This document shows, in pieces, positions 16,714 through 24,353 of a stretch of DNA of 24,353 nt (positions are counted from its first letter, which is position 1; each line of letters starts with the position of its first letter). Location: contig DZDB01000004.1 in NCBI GenBank assembly GCA_022736605.1, positions 13,734-38,086 on the forward strand, read 5' to 3'. Source of the DNA: Sideroxydans lithotrophicus. Lineage in GTDB: Bacteria > Pseudomonadota > Gammaproteobacteria > Burkholderiales > Sulfuriferulaceae. Below the pieces are notes generated by a model, which was not told where the DNA came from, did no database searches, and saw only the letters and a list, made by a program, of their open reading frames with translations. A program made the translations under genes and the position numbers.

Positions 16714-17981
16714 ACGTCGCCATTATCGGTGCAGGCTACGCAGGCATGGCAGCTGCCGTCACGCTGGCGCAACAGGGCGTGAACGTCACGGTATACGAAG
16801 CTGGCAAAACCCTGGGAGGACGCGCCCGGCGCGTGCAGCATAACGACCTGGCACTGGATAACGGCCAGCACCTGCTGCTGGGTGCCTATACAGAAACCCT
16901 GCGGCTGGTTGAACTGGTTGCGCCTGACGCCAATGTCTGGATACGCCAACCACTTACGCTGCGCACGCTGGGTGGCATGCATCTGCGCGCACCACGCCTG
17001 CCTGCGCCATTCAACACCCTGATAGCGCTGCTCACGGCCACCGGACTGAGTACCGCAGAACGGTACGCCGCGTTGCGCTTCATGCTGGTGCAGCAGCTCA
17101 AGCGCTTTACCCTGCTCACCGATTGTTCGGTTTCCAGCCTGCTGAAACAGCACAACCAACCCGTCACACTGGTAGATAAACTCTGGTCACCACTGTGTAT
17201 TGCCGCACTGAACACGCCGCCGGTCACGGCCTCGGCACAAGTTTTCCTTAACGTATTGCGCGATAGCCTGGTACGGCGGCGCGCTGACAGCGACATGATC
17301 TTGCCAAGCCGCGACCTGTCCGCTCTCTTCCCAGAACCCGCCGCCGCCTATGTGCGTGCGCGCGGGGGTCAAATCTTCAGCGAGTGCGCCGTGAGTAATA
17401 TCGTGACCGAAACCAACGGATTTTCGCTGAACAGGCAACATTACTCACACGTCATCTGCGCCGTCGGACCGCACCAGACTGCCCGTCTGCTCTCAGATTT
17501 ACCCCAACTGGGCGCACTGCGCGAGACACTGGCACAGTTGCGCTATCAACCGATTGCTACGGTCTATTTGCAGTATCCACCGTCCGTTAAACTGGCTGAA
17601 AATATGCTCGGTTTATCCGGCGAATTTGCGCAATGGGTGTTCGACCGCAGTATCACGCACGCCCAGCACGGCCTGCTGGCAGTTGTCATCAGTGCCGAAG
17701 GCCGCTACCGTTCGCTCAGCCATGCCGAACTGGTGGGGCAGGTCGACCAGGAATTGCGCGCAGCTTTGGGTACGCTGCCCGCACCATTGTGGCATCAAGT
17801 CATCGTTGAAAAGCGCGCAACGTTCTCATGCGATGTCGGCGTAAAACGTCCATCCCAATTTACCCCGCAGCCTGATTTTTATCTGGCCGGAGACTACACT
17901 GACAGCGATTATCCCGCCACACTCGAAGCTGCAACACGAAGCGGGGTAAAATGCGCACACTTCATTCTGGAACACACATGA
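16710..17981 (+). CDS. hpnE: Hydroxysqualene dehydroxylase HpnE (FAD-dependent)
   Basis: Flavoprotein of the amine oxidase/phytoene desaturase family that reduces hydroxysqualene to squalene, completing the HpnCDE pathway (423 aa). The N-terminal dinucleotide fold is clear: NVAIIGAGYAG (GxGxxG at 7-12), the ribose-binding Glu30 in VTVYEAG, and GGRA at 36-39. The C-terminal FAD motif is FYLAGDYTDSDYPATLEAATRSG. I chose TTG at 16710, which overlaps the hpnD stop (TTGA) and puts the first strand at the usual place. A GTG at 16680 would add 10 residues and cannot be excluded. Its stop overlaps the next start (ATGA). Confidence 0.93.
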   Translation: MNVAIIGAGYAGMAAAVTLAQQGVNVTVYEAGKTLGGRARRVQHNDLALDNGQHLLLGAYTETLRLVELVAPDANVWIRQPLTLRTLGGMHLRAPRLPAPFNTLIALLTATGLSTAERYAALRFMLVQQLKRFTLLTDCSVSSLLKQHNQPVTLVDKLWSPLCIAALNTPPVTASAQVFLNVLRDSLVRRRADSDMILPSRDLSALFPEPAAAYVRARGGQIFSECAVSNIVTETNGFSLNRQHYSHVICAVGPHQTARLLSDLPQLGALRETLAQLRYQPIATVYLQYPPSVKLAENMLGLSGEFAQWVFDRSITHAQHGLLAVVISAEGRYRSLSHAELVGQVDQELRAALGTLPAPLWHQVIVEKRATFSCDVGVKRPSQFTPQPDFYLAGDYTDSDYPATLEAATRSGVKCAHFILEHT

Positions 17982-18727
17982 AAAATTACCGCGCACCCAA
18001 GGATTTATTAAAAGGCCGGGTCATTCTCGTCACCGGCGCAGGCCAAGGCATGGGTCGAGAAGCCGCACTGGCTTACGCTGCCCACGGTGCCACCGTGATT
18101 CTGCATGGCCGCGATGTCGCCAAGCTCGAAGCCGTTTATGACGAAATCGAAGCCGCCGGGCACAGCAAACCCGCTATCATCCCGCTTGATTTCAACGCTG
18201 CTGACGACCAGGCTTTTGAAGGCCTGGCAGGTTCCATTGGCCTGCAATTAAAGCGCCTGGATGGCATTTTGCACAATGCCGCTGCGTTTTACAGTCTGAC
18301 CCCAATTGAGCTGCAAACCACCGAACAGTGGTTGACCATGATGCGTGTCAATTTGATTGCACCCGTTGCCCTCACACGCGCCTGCCTGCCCCTGCTCAAA
18401 CTTGCACCGCAGGCTTCGGTGATTGTCACCGGCGAATCGCACGGCCACACACCTGCCGCGTTTTGGGGTGGATACGCGGTATCCAAGGCGGCCATCGAGC
18501 CGATGGTTAAAATCTGGACCCAGGAATGGGAGAACCTGCATCCGCAACTGCGGATCAACGCGCTCATACCCGGCCCGATCGATTCGCCCAAGCGCCGTAA
18601 AACGCATCCTGGCGAACACCAGGAAAACCGGCTGACGCTGGCCAGTTTGATTCCCGCGTACCTATACTTGATGGGTGACGACAGTGCCGCCGTCAAAGGA
18701 CAGGTCATTGAACTGACAGATGCCTGA
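17978..18727 (+). CDS. YciK-like short-chain dehydrogenase/reductase with altered catalytic Ser
   Basis: Cytoplasmic NAD(P)-dependent oxidoreductase of the SDR superfamily, closest in look to E. coli YciK; substrate unknown. The start at 17978 overlaps the hpnE stop (ATGA) and gives 249 aa. Visible are the cofactor motif TGAGQGMG (19-26), NAA for the usual NAG (100-102), Asn125 in MRVNLIAP, and Tyr166-x3-Lys170 in GGYAVSK. The Ser normally 13 residues before the catalytic Tyr is Glu153; Ser154 is one place off. The C-terminal YLYLMGDDSAAVKGQ is YciK-like. Its place inside the squalene operon, overlapping genes on both sides, suggests a linked role, but no hopanoid step is known to need it. 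Confidence 0.9.
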   Translation: MKNYRAPKDLLKGRVILVTGAGQGMGREAALAYAAHGATVILHGRDVAKLEAVYDEIEAAGHSKPAIIPLDFNAADDQAFEGLAGSIGLQLKRLDGILHNAAAFYSLTPIELQTTEQWLTMMRVNLIAPVALTRACLPLLKLAPQASVIVTGESHGHTPAAFWGGYAVSKAAIEPMVKIWTQEWENLHPQLRINALIPGPIDSPKRRKTHPGEHQENRLTLASLIPAYLYLMGDDSAAVKGQVIELTDA

Positions 18728-20066
18728 TACACAATCCAAAAAAATCGTGCCCACACCGATTAAATTCGGGCGCTATGAAATCGCCGCCGAAATTGGAAGC
18801 GGCTCGATGGGCAAGGTATACAAAGCGTTTGACCCGCTGATCGAACGCATCGTCGCGCTCAAGACGATCAAAATGGAGAGCAAGGGCGAACTCCAGACGG
18901 AGTTCGAGGCGCGCTTTTTCCGCGAAGCCAAATCCGCGGGTCGCCTCAACCATCCCAACATCGTCACCATTTACGACGTTGGCGAATCCGGCGATAGCGC
19001 TTATATCGCAATGGAATACCTGCACGGTGAATCGCTCGACAAGCTACTGGCAAAACACGCTGCATTGCCACTCGAACGCACTGTCCACATCGCCCTGCAA
19101 ATCGCCAATGGTCTCGCTTACGCGCACCAGCACGGCGTGGTACACCGTGACATCAAACCCGGCAATGTGATTCTGCTGCGACGTGGTGGTGTGGTAAAAA
19201 TCACCGACTTCGGCATTGCGCAGATCTTGTCCGGTTCGCAGACCCAGGTTGGCGCACTACTCGGTTCGCCGCGCTACATGTCACCCGAACAAGTCCAGGG
19301 CACGGCCATCGACGGGCGCAGCGATGTGTTTTCACTCGGCGTGATGTTGTATGAAATGCTGACCGGCGTGACCCCGTTTGCGGGAGACAACCTGAGCGCC
19401 ATTTTTTACGGCATCATGAATCATGAGCCACAGCCGCCCAGCAGTATCAACCCGGCACTGACCCCGGCACACGATCGGATTGTCATGCGCGCGCTGGCAA
19501 AACGCCCCCATGAACGCTATGCCAACGCGCGTGAAATCGCGACCGACTTGCGCGCCTTGCACGGTGCTGAGAAACCCTCTGCCAAACAACCTGCTTTAAA
19601 CCGGGCGGGTGAAATTACTGCGTTACGTGCCAAGACACGCGTCGCGGACAAAGCCTTGTTGCGCTCATTGTTCACGATGATCAGCATCGGCATTGCCCTG
19701 GTTGCGGTATTGATTGCCGTTGTCGTGCTGGTCACAACCAACGACCAGCCCCCCACGAGCAGCCGTCAGGGCAAATCGCCTGCGCCGAAACCATCCGCCG
19801 ACAGGTTGCACGTCGAAGCGCCCAAGCCGACACCGTCAGCAGCGCCAGGCTTTACAACAGAAGACAAGCCATCCACAGCAGTGAGCCCGGCGCCTCACCC
19901 CAACCGCGTTGCGATTGCGGTACTGGACAAGAAACTGCAGGCGCTCAAAATCAAACGTGCGGAATTGTTGCTGAAGTACACCGAACTGTACCCGGACGTG
20001 GTCATTACCACCCAGCAGATCAAGCGTCTGGAGCGCGAAAAACGCAAGTTGCAGCAGGAAAAATAA
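18720..20066 (+). CDS. Membrane-anchored Ser/Thr protein kinase with periplasmic coiled-coil tail
   Basis: A Hanks-type kinase of 448 aa whose start overlaps the preceding stop by 8 bases. The cytoplasmic kinase domain (about 19-280) is complete: GSGSMG (26-31), catalytic Lys48 in VALK, alphaC Glu69, HRDIKPGN with Asp144 and Asn149, DFG Asp163, and SPE at 188-190. It should therefore be active. A single membrane helix lies at about 317-339. Outside the membrane is a Pro/Ser/Ala-rich linker (343-395) and then a basic coiled-coil segment (397-448) with LLLKYTELYPDVVIT followed by QQIKRLEREKRKLQ. That resembles, from memory, the Y-x3-HPDV plus coiled-coil segment of Wzz/GNVR chain-length regulators. 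There are no PASTA repeats. It may sense an envelope or polysaccharide state; substrates are unknown. It ends one base from the convergent radA stop. Confidence 0.93.
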   Translation: MPDTQSKKIVPTPIKFGRYEIAAEIGSGSMGKVYKAFDPLIERIVALKTIKMESKGELQTEFEARFFREAKSAGRLNHPNIVTIYDVGESGDSAYIAMEYLHGESLDKLLAKHAALPLERTVHIALQIANGLAYAHQHGVVHRDIKPGNVILLRRGGVVKITDFGIAQILSGSQTQVGALLGSPRYMSPEQVQGTAIDGRSDVFSLGVMLYEMLTGVTPFAGDNLSAIFYGIMNHEPQPPSSINPALTPAHDRIVMRALAKRPHERYANAREIATDLRALHGAEKPSAKQPALNRAGEITALRAKTRVADKALLRSLFTMISIGIALVAVLIAVVVLVTTNDQPPTSSRQGKSPAPKPSADRLHVEAPKPTPSAAPGFTTEDKPSTAVSPAPHPNRVAIAVLDKKLQALKIKRAELLLKYTELYPDVVITTQQIKRLEREKRKLQQEK

Positions 20067-20067
20067 C

Positions 20068-21429
20068 TCAGCCCTGCTCTCGCAGATAGTCTACCGCCTC
20101 CTGCAAGCGTTCAATCGCAATGATCTCCATCCCGGCAATGCCCTGCTTCGGCTTGTTCGCCGCTGGCACGATGGCGCGGGTAAAGCCCAGCTTGGCGGCT
20201 TCTTTCAGACGCTCCTGACCGCGCTGTACCGGACGAATTTCCCCTGCCAGCCCAACTTCACCAAACACCACGAGTTTGTCTGGCATTGCCCTGTTTTTAA
20301 ATGACGATACAATCGCCAGCAGCAGTGGCAAATCGGCCGCAGGCTCGTTGATACGTACCCCGCCCACGGCATTGATGAACACGTCCTGGTCATAGCACGC
20401 CAGCCCGGCGTGACGGTGCAGCACCGCCAGCAGCATCGCCAGCCGGTTCTGCTCCAGCCCCACGCTGAGTCTGCGCGGATTGGGCGATGGCGAGCTTTCC
20501 ACCAGCGCCTGAATTTCCACCAGCAGCGGCCGCGTGCCTTCCTGCGTCACCATCACGCATGATCCAGGCACGTCGGCACTGTGCCCCGACAGAAAAATCG
20601 CCGACGGATTCGCCACCCCTTTCAGGCCTTTGTCGGTCATGGCGAACACGCCCAGCTCGTTGACCGCACCAAAGCGGTTCTTGAACGCACGCACCAGCCG
20701 GAACGCCGAACTGGTATCGCCTTCGAAATACAGCACGGTATCAACGATGTGCTCGAGCACGCGCGGCCCGGCGAGCGCACCTTCCTTGGTGACGTGTCCG
20801 ACCAGAAAAATCACCGTCCCGGTCTGCTTGGCGTAGCGCGTCAACTGCGCCGCACACTCACGCACCTGCGCCACCGAACCGGGCGCCGATTGCAGCGCCT
20901 CTGAATATACCGTCTGAATCGAATCGATCACCGCGATGAACGGCTTGTGCTGATTGAGCGTGGCGAGAATTTTTTCCAGCTGGATTTCCGCCAGCAATTG
21001 CAGGCTGTCGGCATCCAGCTGCAAGCGGCTCGCACGCAAGGCAATCTGCCGCGCCGATTCCTCACCGCTGACATACAGCGTGGTGTGCGCCGCGCTCATG
21101 CCCGCCAGCGCCTGCAACAGCAGCGTCGATTTGCCGATGCCGGGATCACCACCAATCAGCACCACGCCGCCCTTCACCACCCCGCCACCCAGCACTCGAT
21201 CAAGCTCATTGATACCGGTGGCAACGCGCTCGTCCTCAACCGCTTCCACCGCCGCCAGCGACACCACCTCGCTCACCACCGACAGCGCACTGTAACGCGA
21301 CGGCGCAGCCGTTTCAGCAATGCTTTCCACCAGCGTATTCCAGGCTTTGCAGGACGGGCACTGGCCTTGCCACTTGCTCAAGGTGTCACCACATTCGGTG
21401 CAGGCGTAGAGGGTTTTAGCTTTGGCCAT
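20068..21429 (-). CDS. radA: DNA repair protein RadA (Sms)
   Basis: Hexameric DnaB-like helicase that drives branch migration during RecA recombination and repair (453 aa, usual length). The N-terminal C4 zinc finger has Cys10, 13, 24 and 27 (YACTECG...QCPSC). The RecA-like core has Walker A GGDPGIGKST (K100) and the RadA-specific KNRFG motif at 250-254. The C-terminal Lon-protease-like domain (FINAVGGVRINEPAADL, FGEVGLAGEIRPV) lacks the protease Ser, as normal for RadA. The start overlaps the end of the restriction-helicase gene by 14 bases, so radA is probably transcribed with, and perhaps translationally coupled to, that gene. In many betaproteobacteria I recall alr as the upstream neighbour, so this arrangement looks secondary. 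Confidence 0.98.
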   Translation of the reverse strand: MAKAKTLYACTECGDTLSKWQGQCPSCKAWNTLVESIAETAAPSRYSALSVVSEVVSLAAVEAVEDERVATGINELDRVLGGGVVKGGVVLIGGDPGIGKSTLLLQALAGMSAAHTTLYVSGEESARQIALRASRLQLDADSLQLLAEIQLEKILATLNQHKPFIAVIDSIQTVYSEALQSAPGSVAQVRECAAQLTRYAKQTGTVIFLVGHVTKEGALAGPRVLEHIVDTVLYFEGDTSSAFRLVRAFKNRFGAVNELGVFAMTDKGLKGVANPSAIFLSGHSADVPGSCVMVTQEGTRPLLVEIQALVESSPSPNPRRLSVGLEQNRLAMLLAVLHRHAGLACYDQDVFINAVGGVRINEPAADLPLLLAIVSSFKNRAMPDKLVVFGEVGLAGEIRPVQRGQERLKEAAKLGFTRAIVPAANKPKQGIAGMEIIAIERLQEAVDYLREQG

Positions 21430-24130
21430 GTGAATTCACCTGTGCCAGGCACGCGTCAATCGCGTCCCAGTTTTTATCTTTCACCATCACAAACCGGCAG
21501 CGCCCTGCGGACAAGGCAGCCCACAGCCCGCCGATGACCCGATCATCCTCCGCATCGGTCCAGTTGTTAGCCCCTTTATACTCAACTATAAGTATGCTGC
21601 CGTCTGGCAATTTGCATACAAAGTCAGGATAGAACCGGCCATCGGCTTTCTGTAGAAAGAAGGAACTGCCCTCACGCCGTACCAGGTTGCGAACCCAAAA
21701 TTGAATACACCCCTTTTGCGCCTGCATATCCAGCCAGCAGGCGCATTCAAATTCCTCCCTGCTATCGAAGTCACCCAGCCGTCCGTAGAAATGTTTGCGG
21801 AAATCAAATTGGCCAAAGCGGCCATCGTAGTCACGGCTGGGCGCATAAGCCTGAGGATAAAAGTCGAAGACATACCTATCGCTGACAGCCACGCGCGTAG
21901 CCGCATCGTCACCAAATAAAGTCTGTTGAAAGGCTTTTACCACGGCCTGCTTGCGCAACTCGCGGATGCGCGCTTCGATCAGGTTGCGGATCATGAATTT
22001 CTGTAGATTGACCCGCGCCAGCGAGAAATCGTCCCGGCGCAGCAGCGCGCTCAGCCATGCAGCGACAAAGGTCTGTTTGGCTGCGTGGGTGAGCGATGGC
22101 TCCGGCAAATTGCGGCATAGCCATGTCGCCAGACGCACCGCATCCCAATGCTCTGGCTGATAGGCCAAGCCCAGGTCGCGTTGCAGTTCTGGCAGAAAGC
22201 GCGAAATGACTTTGCCACTGGCGGCGTCTACATCGATTTCGCCGCCCTCGGAAACCTTCAAGCCCGCACCCAACGTGGTCATGTCGCCGACACTCGGGGT
22301 CGCATCGTAGGGCGAGATATCCCACGGATACTCCAGCAATTCCAGATCGTCGAACAAGGCCAGCTTACCTTGAATACGCAACGCAAGCTGCGGCACGCAG
22401 AAACGCTCGCCCAGCTCCGCCGCTGTCTGAAAAAATTCGATGGCTGTCGTGCGGCTAGTTTCGGCTGCTTCTGCAATGGCCGCAACAGCGGCCTCGGACG
22501 TGACCGATGCCGTGAGCTGCGCCGTCTCATCCTCGGTCAAAGGCGTGCTGATCGTCAGGATATTCAGCTTCCCATCCCAGCTCACCTTGTCGCGAATAAG
22601 CTTGGGGACGTGCTTGAGGTCGGGTTTCTCGGAAAGGCTAATTGCCACCGGCCGGACGGTCACGCGTCCGGCGTGGCCTTCGAGATCAAACCGCGCCTGA
22701 TCGGTTTTGGCGGCAATCACAAACTCGCTCACCTCGCGCCGTTCGAATCCTGCGCCGGCCACCAGACGGTCGCGCAGCGCACTCGCGGTTTCCGCGAAAT
22801 TGCGCGACACCACGAAGGCATACGACTGGTTCAGCGCTTTGGTTTGCCGGTGACTCGCCCCCGGCTGCCGCAGCACCCGGCCGAGCAACTGCTCCACCGC
22901 CGTGGCCGAATGCAGCGAAGCCATGCTGACCAGAATGTAGGCAAACGGGCAATCCCAGCCCTCGGCCAGCGCCTTTTGAGTAATGACGAATTTCACCGGG
23001 CAGGCCGGGTCGGCAATGCCGCCCTTGTAGTCCGTTTCGATCTGCTCCAGCCCCTTTTCCTCGCCGGTGGCGACCACGATTTCCTCCGCCGGAATGCGAT
23101 GGTTGGTGATCAGCTCGTTGCGCACGCGCTCGTAATCCAGCGTCTCCAAGCCGGCTCGGCGCGGCTCCGACTGAATCAGCACCAGCGGCCGCAGATAGGC
23201 CGCGCCTGCGCGGCGCTCCTCGTCGGCCAGTTTGTGCAGTGCGTCACGGCGACCGATGGCATCCGCCAGGCACTGCTGCCAGTTCGGTTCGGTTTCCAGC
23301 ACCACCGGCAGCTTGATCATTTCTTCCGCCTTCAACTCGGCGGCCGACACGCTGTGCAGCACGTTTGACGGCGTGCGCGTGAGATCGGGCGTGGCGGTCA
23401 GTTCCATCACCCCGCTGGGTCGAAACCGCGCCAACATGTCGAACGCCAGTTCGGTACGGTTGTTGTGCGCCTCGTCGACGACGACGAAGGGCCGGCGCAG
23501 CCGCAGCACGTTGGCCAGCGAATACGGCGTGGTCTGCTCCGTGCCCGCGCCGTCCTTCAGCAGCTCGTCGCGCTGGACTGGCGCGAGATTGTCGAAGTGA
23601 TGCATCAGCGCGCCGCTCGACTGGTACACCTTGCGGCATTCCTCCTCCTCCACCTGAAACGCCTGCCGCGTGGCGACGACGATCGTGGTCGAGGTATCGA
23701 GCGTGGCGCGCGTCACGCGCTTGGCTTCGTCCAGATCCAGCACCGTGATCGGCCCGGCGTCCGTCAAGGCTGTGTGGTAGGGATGCTGGCGGTCGCGCAG
23801 GGCGCGCAGCGTCTGCTCGCGGATCGGCTTGCTCGGCACCAGCCACAAAATGACGCTGTGCTCGGTGCGCAACAGATGCGTGTTGACCAGCGCCACGCTC
23901 TTCGCCGCCAGCCAGGTCTTGCCGCCGCCGGTGGGCACGCGCAGGCAGAAATACGGCATGTCGGACGGAAAGCCCACCAGCGGGTTGTAGGCCTGACCGC
24001 GCCCCCACAGGCGTTCGGTGGTGGCGGTGAAGGCAATCGAGGGCGACGGCAGTTTGTGGCAGGCCTGGAAGTAGGCTTCCACACTGTCGAGCACTTGCGA
24101 CTGATAGTTCTTGGCCTGGTAAGCAGTCAT
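21416..24130 (-). CDS. DEAD/DEAH helicase-nuclease, type III restriction (Res)-like
   Basis: A 904-aa protein built like the Res subunit of type III restriction enzymes. The superfamily 2 helicase part has Walker A PTGGGKT (66-72), DEAH at 219-222, TATPD, and motifs V-VI in ITQKALAEGWDCP and EQLLGRVLRQPG. A long middle region follows. At the C-terminus is an intact PD-(D/E)xK nuclease centre: P835-D836 in FYPDFV, then E850-Y851-K852 in ILIVEYKG. It should translocate along DNA and cleave it. A cognate Mod methyltransferase is not in the window and would lie past the right edge. The start overlaps the toxin gene stop (ATGA); the end overlaps radA by 14 bases. The 5' half is visibly more G+C-rich than the 3' half. 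A solitary Res-like nuclease of another defence type is the main alternative. Confidence 0.9.
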   Translation of the reverse strand: MTAYQAKNYQSQVLDSVEAYFQACHKLPSPSIAFTATTERLWGRGQAYNPLVGFPSDMPYFCLRVPTGGGKTWLAAKSVALVNTHLLRTEHSVILWLVPSKPIREQTLRALRDRQHPYHTALTDAGPITVLDLDEAKRVTRATLDTSTTIVVATRQAFQVEEEECRKVYQSSGALMHHFDNLAPVQRDELLKDGAGTEQTTPYSLANVLRLRRPFVVVDEAHNNRTELAFDMLARFRPSGVMELTATPDLTRTPSNVLHSVSAAELKAEEMIKLPVVLETEPNWQQCLADAIGRRDALHKLADEERRAGAAYLRPLVLIQSEPRRAGLETLDYERVRNELITNHRIPAEEIVVATGEEKGLEQIETDYKGGIADPACPVKFVITQKALAEGWDCPFAYILVSMASLHSATAVEQLLGRVLRQPGASHRQTKALNQSYAFVVSRNFAETASALRDRLVAGAGFERREVSEFVIAAKTDQARFDLEGHAGRVTVRPVAISLSEKPDLKHVPKLIRDKVSWDGKLNILTISTPLTEDETAQLTASVTSEAAVAAIAEAAETSRTTAIEFFQTAAELGERFCVPQLALRIQGKLALFDDLELLEYPWDISPYDATPSVGDMTTLGAGLKVSEGGEIDVDAASGKVISRFLPELQRDLGLAYQPEHWDAVRLATWLCRNLPEPSLTHAAKQTFVAAWLSALLRRDDFSLARVNLQKFMIRNLIEARIRELRKQAVVKAFQQTLFGDDAATRVAVSDRYVFDFYPQAYAPSRDYDGRFGQFDFRKHFYGRLGDFDSREEFECACWLDMQAQKGCIQFWVRNLVRREGSSFFLQKADGRFYPDFVCKLPDGSILIVEYKGANNWTDAEDDRVIGGLWAALSAGRCRFVMVKDKNWDAIDACLAQVNSHGQS

Positions 24131-24353
24131 GGCGTGTCGATGCGCTCGATCCAGTAGTCCGGATTCCGATGTTGATGCGCCACGGCCAACACGATGATGC
24201 GTTCCCCGCGAATCACGTACAGCATCTTGTAAGGAAAGCGATTGAACAGGAAACGCCTGACCGGATCGATTTCAACCTGCCAGGCCAGCGGCTGCTCAAG
24301 AATGCGCTTGGCGGAAACCGCCGCCTCGTGCTGAAACGCGAGCCCCCAACCAC
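24127..24353 (-). CDS. RelE/ParE-family toxin (partial, N-terminus beyond window)
   Basis: The last 74 codons of a small protein read on the minus strand from the right edge to TGA at 24127-24129. The C-terminal signature of the RelE/ParE toxin family is clear: FNRFPYKMLYVIRGERIIVLAVAHQHRNPDYW. RelE members cleave mRNA in the ribosome and ParE members poison gyrase; this piece does not tell which. Its stop overlaps the ATG of the restriction helicase. An antitoxin gene would be expected just upstream, outside the window. I found no antitoxin inside it. Confidence 0.85.
   Translation of the reverse strand, partial: GWGLAFQHEAAVSAKRILEQPLAWQVEIDPVRRFLFNRFPYKMLYVIRGERIIVLAVAHQHRNPDYWIERIDTP

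Noticed and set aside
22148..23368. 406-aa plus-strand open frame opposite the helicase gene
   Set aside because: It lies wholly antisense to conserved helicase motifs in G+C-rich DNA, where long chance frames are common; its translation is Arg/Gln/His-rich with no recognisable domain.

Overview
The window looks like a chromosomal segment of a betaproteobacterium, probably in the Nitrosomonadales (Gallionella/Sulfuricella/Thiobacillus-like groups). That placement is inferred from gene order and protein character; nothing here fixes the genus. Nearly all of it is coding, no gap exceeds about 165 bases, and I see no insertion sequence, phage or CRISPR array.

Region 1 (1-5506, minus strand) is a yejABEF-type peptide ABC transporter operon: a lipoprotein substrate-binding protein, two permeases and an ATPase cut off by the left edge. 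Neighbouring genes overlap by 4-8 bases. The binding protein carries an extra C-terminal membrane helix, and the YejE-like permease an enlarged N-terminal half. Region 2 (5591-6376, plus strand) is fabI, divergent from the transporter; its promoter contains an inverted repeat. A two-way terminator separates fabI from the convergent ppiD.

Region 3 (6435-14970, minus strand) is the protein quality-control cluster in transcription order: tRNA-Leu, tig (trigger factor), clpP, clpX, lon, hupB (HU), tRNA-Val, tRNA-Asp, ppiD. This order, with fabI and the ABC transporter next to it, resembles what I recall from Pseudomonas and is probably ancestral. The two tRNAs lie directly after the HU stop codon and share its terminator. 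Region 4 (15057-20066, plus strand) is a tightly coupled five-gene operon: hpnC, hpnD and hpnE (farnesyl diphosphate to squalene, for hopanoids), a YciK-like short-chain dehydrogenase, and a membrane-anchored Ser/Thr kinase. The last two are the least explained genes here: the dehydrogenase has Glu where the catalytic Ser is expected, and the kinase has a periplasmic coiled-coil tail with a motif recalling polysaccharide chain-length regulators.

Region 5 (20068-24353, minus strand) holds radA, overlapped by 14 bases by the end of a large type III restriction-like helicase-nuclease gene. That gene in turn overlaps the stop of a RelE/ParE-family toxin gene cut by the right edge. Its 5' half is much richer in G+C than its 3' half. 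This looks like an acquired defence module attached upstream of a housekeeping recombination gene; any methyltransferase or antitoxin would lie beyond the right edge.
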